Position numbers and translations under genes: made by a program. This document shows, piece after piece, positions 31,240 to 33,852 of a DNA stretch of 33,852 nt. The first letter of the stretch is position 1; each line of letters opens with the position of its first letter. Under the pieces are notes generated by a model that saw only the letters and a list, made by a program, of their open reading frames with translations, had not been told where the DNA came from and made no database searches. Origin of the DNA: JBBBNV01 sp037137075 (GTDB taxonomy: Bacteria > Bacillota > Bacilli > Paenibacillales > NBRC-103111); assembly GCF_037137075.1 (NCBI RefSeq), contig NZ_JBBBNV010000036.1:1-33852 (forward strand), read 5' to 3'.

Positions 31240-32783
31240 GATTCAATCTCCTCAATAATCTTATCAATGTCAGCACGAAGCTGATCTATCTTTCCTACAG
31301 TCGTTTTGATCTCTGCATTCAGCTCATTAATATCAATGACTTCCCTTGTGTCTTTTGCTTCCACGTAAGAGCTTACTGAAAGATTGTAATCATTTTGAAC
31401 GATGGCAGCATAATCAACGGATTTTGCAACATGGTCAACATCGGCTTTGCTATCAAACATTGTCATAATTCGCTCAATGTGTTCATCTGTCAGGATGTTA
31501 TTATTCGTTTCTTTTTTATAGAAATCTACGCCACTGGCATCAATAAATTGCGTTTTATTATCGGTTTTATGCTTGGAAAGAACCAGGATATTAACCGCTA
31601 TGGAGGTCCCATAAAAAAGGTTAGGCGCTAACGAAATAACCGTTTCAACAAAGTTATTATCAATGAGATACTTTCTAATTTTTTGCTCTGCGCCACCACG
31701 GTAAAAAATACCAGGGAAGCAAACGATAGCAGCACGACCTTTGCTTGAAAGGTAACTAAGCGTATGAAGCACAAAGGCAAAATCGGCTTTGGATTTTGGT
31801 GCTAATACGCCTGCAGGGGCAAATCTTTCATCATTAATAAGCGTTGGATCGTCACTGCCAATCCAGTTTACGGAATAAGGTGGATTAGATACAATCGCAT
31901 CAAAAGGTTTTTCATCACCAAAGTGAGGGTCTAATAGCGTATTTCCTAACGCCATATTAAACTTGTCGTAATTTATGTTGTGTAAAAACATATTCATCCG
32001 AGCCAGGTTATAAGTTGTATGGTTAATCTCCTGTCCATAAAAACCATCTTCGATAATATGAGCATCAAACTGTTTTTTTGCTTGTAATAAAAGTGAACCT
32101 GAACCAGCTGCAGGGTCATAAATCTTATTAATGGTTGTTTGCTTGTGGATGGCTAATTGAGCAATCAGCTTCGATACAGACTGAGGTGTGAAGAATTCTC
32201 CTCCGGATTTACCAGCATTGGCAGCATAATTAGAGATTAGAAACTCATAGGCATCACCAAAAAGGTCAATGTGACTATCTTCAAACCCGCCAAAATGAAG
32301 CCCTTCAACGCCTTTAATGACAGCAGCTAAACGACTGTTTTTGTCCTTTACAGTATTCCCCAGTCTATTGCTTGTCGTGTCGAAATCAGCGAATAATCCC
32401 TTAATATCCAGTTCAGATGGATAACCATTGGCTGAGCTTTCAATCGCAGAAAATATAGCAGCTAAATCTGTATTCAAGCTTTCGTTTGTGTTGGCGGTTT
32501 TGGCAATAGTTGCAAACAGCTGGCTCGGATATATGAAATACCCTTTTGTTTTAACGGCATCCTCTTTGATTTCTTTCGTTATAATATCATCAGGAAGCTC
32601 TGCATACTTGACGCTTTCGTCTCCAGCTTCAATATAGCTTGAAAAGTTCTCGCTAATGAAACGATAAAAAAGCGTTCCTAAAACATATTGTTTAAAATCC
32701 CAGCCATCTACTGAGCCACGGACATCATTGGCTATTTTCCAGATTTGAGATTGTAATTCGGCACGTTGTGCTGCACTTGACAT
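31236..32783 (-). CDS. hsdM: Type I restriction enzyme, M (N6-adenine methyltransferase) subunit
   Basis: SAM-dependent adenine-N6 methyltransferase of 515 residues that protects host DNA and, with HsdS, forms the recognition core. The N-terminal HsdM_N domain (LQSQIWKIANDVRGSVDGWDF) is followed by GEFFTPQSVSKLI, motif I DPAAGSG (from Asp223) and the catalytic motif IV NPPY (Asn300-Tyr303). The C-terminal helices end in a coiled coil (VGKIDQLRADIDKIIEEIES). All expected motifs are intact. The start ATG 32783 has GGAGG seven bases upstream. First gene of the operon, with its own promoter candidate. Confidence 0.95.
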   Translation of the reverse strand: MSSAAQRAELQSQIWKIANDVRGSVDGWDFKQYVLGTLFYRFISENFSSYIEAGDESVKYAELPDDIITKEIKEDAVKTKGYFIYPSQLFATIAKTANTNESLNTDLAAIFSAIESSANGYPSELDIKGLFADFDTTSNRLGNTVKDKNSRLAAVIKGVEGLHFGGFEDSHIDLFGDAYEFLISNYAANAGKSGGEFFTPQSVSKLIAQLAIHKQTTINKIYDPAAGSGSLLLQAKKQFDAHIIEDGFYGQEINHTTYNLARMNMFLHNINYDKFNMALGNTLLDPHFGDEKPFDAIVSNPPYSVNWIGSDDPTLINDERFAPAGVLAPKSKADFAFVLHTLSYLSSKGRAAIVCFPGIFYRGGAEQKIRKYLIDNNFVETVISLAPNLFYGTSIAVNILVLSKHKTDNKTQFIDASGVDFYKKETNNNILTDEHIERIMTMFDSKADVDHVAKSVDYAAIVQNDYNLSVSSYVEAKDTREVIDINELNAEIKTTVGKIDQLRADIDKIIEEIES

Positions 32784-33098
32784 TTGTAAACCTCCAATTT
32801 TTCTTCTTATACATTGATTATAGAAGCACTTCTAAATAAGCTTGAAGTTTTCCTTATTTCGTATACCAGCCTGATAGTTCAATAGACTTATTCCACATTT
32901 TATCCGAAAACTTCTTTATTCGACAGTGATTTTTCACTATTATAATTGCACACCTTCTCCAAACTCACATTTCACACCCTTTGAACACCACCGAATGGGA
33001 AGCATTTCTATCGTTTTGTTGAAACGAGAGGCGCGAGCAGCACAAATCAGGCACCTGCACATACTCCAGCACATCCCGCGGGTGAGAGGCTGAGTATA
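32784..33098. other. Upstream region of hsdM and right edge of the island
   Basis: No gene. The AT-rich part carries the hsd promoter; from about 33000 GC rises again. No terminator with a U-tract was found after the unknown gene ending at 33099, so read-through into hsd is possible. Confidence 0.5.
32817..32846 (-). promoter_or_regulatory. Putative promoter of the hsdMSR operon
   Basis: On the minus strand TTCAAG, 18 bases, perfect TATAAT, about 34 bases before hsdM. The spacer contains the inverted repeat TAGAAG/CTTCTA, a possible control site. Confidence 0.45.
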
Positions 33099-33617
33099 TT
33101 AGCAATTATGCGTCACTTCTACCTCATGCTTGTCATCGATGGTCCCATAAGTAGCACAAAGCAGCATCCCCCCGCAAACCTCGCTGCTTACCTGGAAGTG
33201 AACGTCCTCCTCATACGTATCCAAGCTATCCGCTTTAATGGTGCCGATAAGCTTCTTGAAATCAAGAACGGGTAAATATCGGGCAACAATCTCATAGCTG
33301 GATAATTGATCTTTATTCGTATAGGGGTCATATTCGCAGAGCTGTTTATAAATCGGACTTGAGCGGTAAGGATCATGCTTGAACTGCCCGTTCTCATCTT
33401 CAAATTTCTTCATTTCTTCTGCAACGATATAGTCGGGATACCCTTCACGTCCCTCATCTTCATCGCCAAATTCCCAAAAAGGATATTCGATCTCACATAA
33501 ATGCGTGATTATCCACATGAGAAACTGCTCATTGATAAGCTCTACATTGGCTTCCAATTCCTTGAACCGGGCGGAATAATACGCTGCCGCTTGTTCCAGC
33601 TTCTCTTCCTGGGACAT
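33099..33617 (-). CDS. Acidic protein of unknown function
   Basis: A 172-residue soluble protein I do not recognise. It begins MSQEEKLEQAAAYYSARFKE, a helical segment, then FLMWIITHLCEIEYPFWEFGDEDEGREGYPDYIV, very acidic and aromatic (quoted in part), and ends with a possible beta region containing VCGGMLLCATYGTIDD and a C-terminal Cys. No enzyme motif, signal peptide or membrane helix. ATG 33617 has GGGAGG only two bases upstream, which is too close; GGAG 11 bases upstream may serve instead. A TATAAT at 33658-33663 could be its -10. It lies upstream of and in the same direction as hsdM; an immunity or anti-restriction role cannot be supported. Confidence 0.65.
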   Translation of the reverse strand: MSQEEKLEQAAAYYSARFKELEANVELINEQFLMWIITHLCEIEYPFWEFGDEDEGREGYPDYIVAEEMKKFEDENGQFKHDPYRSSPIYKQLCEYDPYTNKDQLSSYEIVARYLPVLDFKKLIGTIKADSLDTYEEDVHFQVSSEVCGGMLLCATYGTIDDKHEVEVTHNC

Positions 33618-33746
33618 ATCCTCCCTGACTCCCGCTATATCGCATCCATCCAGATTTATTATAATGGTATCAAACCTGCCTAGAACGCCTAAATCAACCG
33701 TAAGCGTCTAACAAGAAGGTGTATTCCAATGCAGTCTAGATTTTGA

Positions 33747-33814
33747 GACAATTCCGTTAGAGTAGTCGTTGGATCTTTTCGACCCTACTCGAAAAACTCT
33801 AATGGGAGTGTGTC
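33747..33814. repeat. Nested palindromic structure at the right edge
   Basis: Outer arms GACAATTCCGTTAGAG (33747-33762) and CTCTAATGGGAGTGTGTC (33797-33814) are imperfect inverted repeats. Inside, TTTTCGA (33776-33782) and TCGAAAA (33789-33795) pair perfectly, and GAGTAG/CTACTC offers an alternative fold. A minus-strand frame is open from the edge to a stop at 33708 but resembles nothing I know. It may be the end of a mobile element cut by the window. Confidence 0.45.
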
Positions 33815-33852
33815 CAATTGCAAACTGTAGAGATGAGGAATCGCTATCGACT

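Larger units (their letters stand above)
26820..32990. other. AT-rich type I restriction-modification island
   Basis: Composition changes sharply: sample 60-base lines are 30-40 % GC inside against 58 % in the kinase gene. The shift begins at the hsdR stop and ends a little before 33000. No integrase, transposase, tRNA or flanking direct repeats were recognised, so the mode of acquisition is open. Confidence 0.7.

Noticed and set aside
33099..33617. Anti-restriction or immunity protein next to hsdM
   Set aside because: Acidic character and position alone are not enough; no motif of ArdA, Ocr or SMI1-type immunity proteins was recognised.

Overview
The window looks like a chromosome segment of a Paenibacillus-type member of the Bacillota. 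This rests on strong AGGAGG-like ribosome binding sites, frequent TTG and GTG starts, about 50-58 % GC in most genes (spot counts), and the gene families present: a Dpp/Opp peptide importer, an FCD-type GntR regulator, a large 7TM hybrid histidine kinase, an AIM24 protein and an ABC-F ATPase. No rRNA, tRNA, CRISPR array, transposase or phage gene was seen.

Layout. (1) 344-2761 is an alkylation-damage cluster: ogt overlaps an Oxygenase-NA (DUF2086) gene on +, and a convergent pair on - encodes an AlkA-like glycosylase and an AlkD/COG4912-like protein that appears to lack its middle third. (2) 3203-10150 holds ordinary accessory genes: a DHA2 efflux pump, a PhnB-like VOC protein, an NAD(P)-binding oxidoreductase, a metallophosphoesterase, an orphan dockerin-like fragment, an ABC-F ATPase and an isochorismatase-like hydrolase. 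(3) 10534-12930 is a minus-strand operon: coiled-coil membrane protein, AIM24 protein, a two-domain protein of unknown function and a VOC protein whose frame directly continues that of the gene before it. (4) 13578-14364 has a HEAT-repeat protein and a decayed small ORF. (5) 14652-22438, all on -, is a homocysteine S-methyltransferase, an M20 amidohydrolase and a complete peptide ABC transporter (binding protein, two permeases, two ATPases). A divergent GntR/FCD regulator sits at 22741, and three contiguous TTGTATA repeats in the gap are the obvious operator candidate. (6) 23658-26744 is a 1028-residue hybrid kinase with two different kinase modules. (7) 26820-32783 is an AT-rich, probably acquired type I restriction-modification operon (hsdM-hsdS-hsdR) whose specificity subunit carries four exact 12-bp repeats encoding ELTA, as in the EcoR124I group. 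(8) The right end has one unknown gene and a palindromic structure that runs close to the window edge.

No wholly new system is proven here. The best leads are the tetrapeptide-repeat specificity subunit, the compact alkylation-repair cluster with its shortened AlkD-like member, the likely ATT start plus tandem operator at the GntR gene, the orphan dockerin module, a family of GC-rich intergenic palindromes, and a stop codon followed by a hairpin and an in-frame VOC domain.
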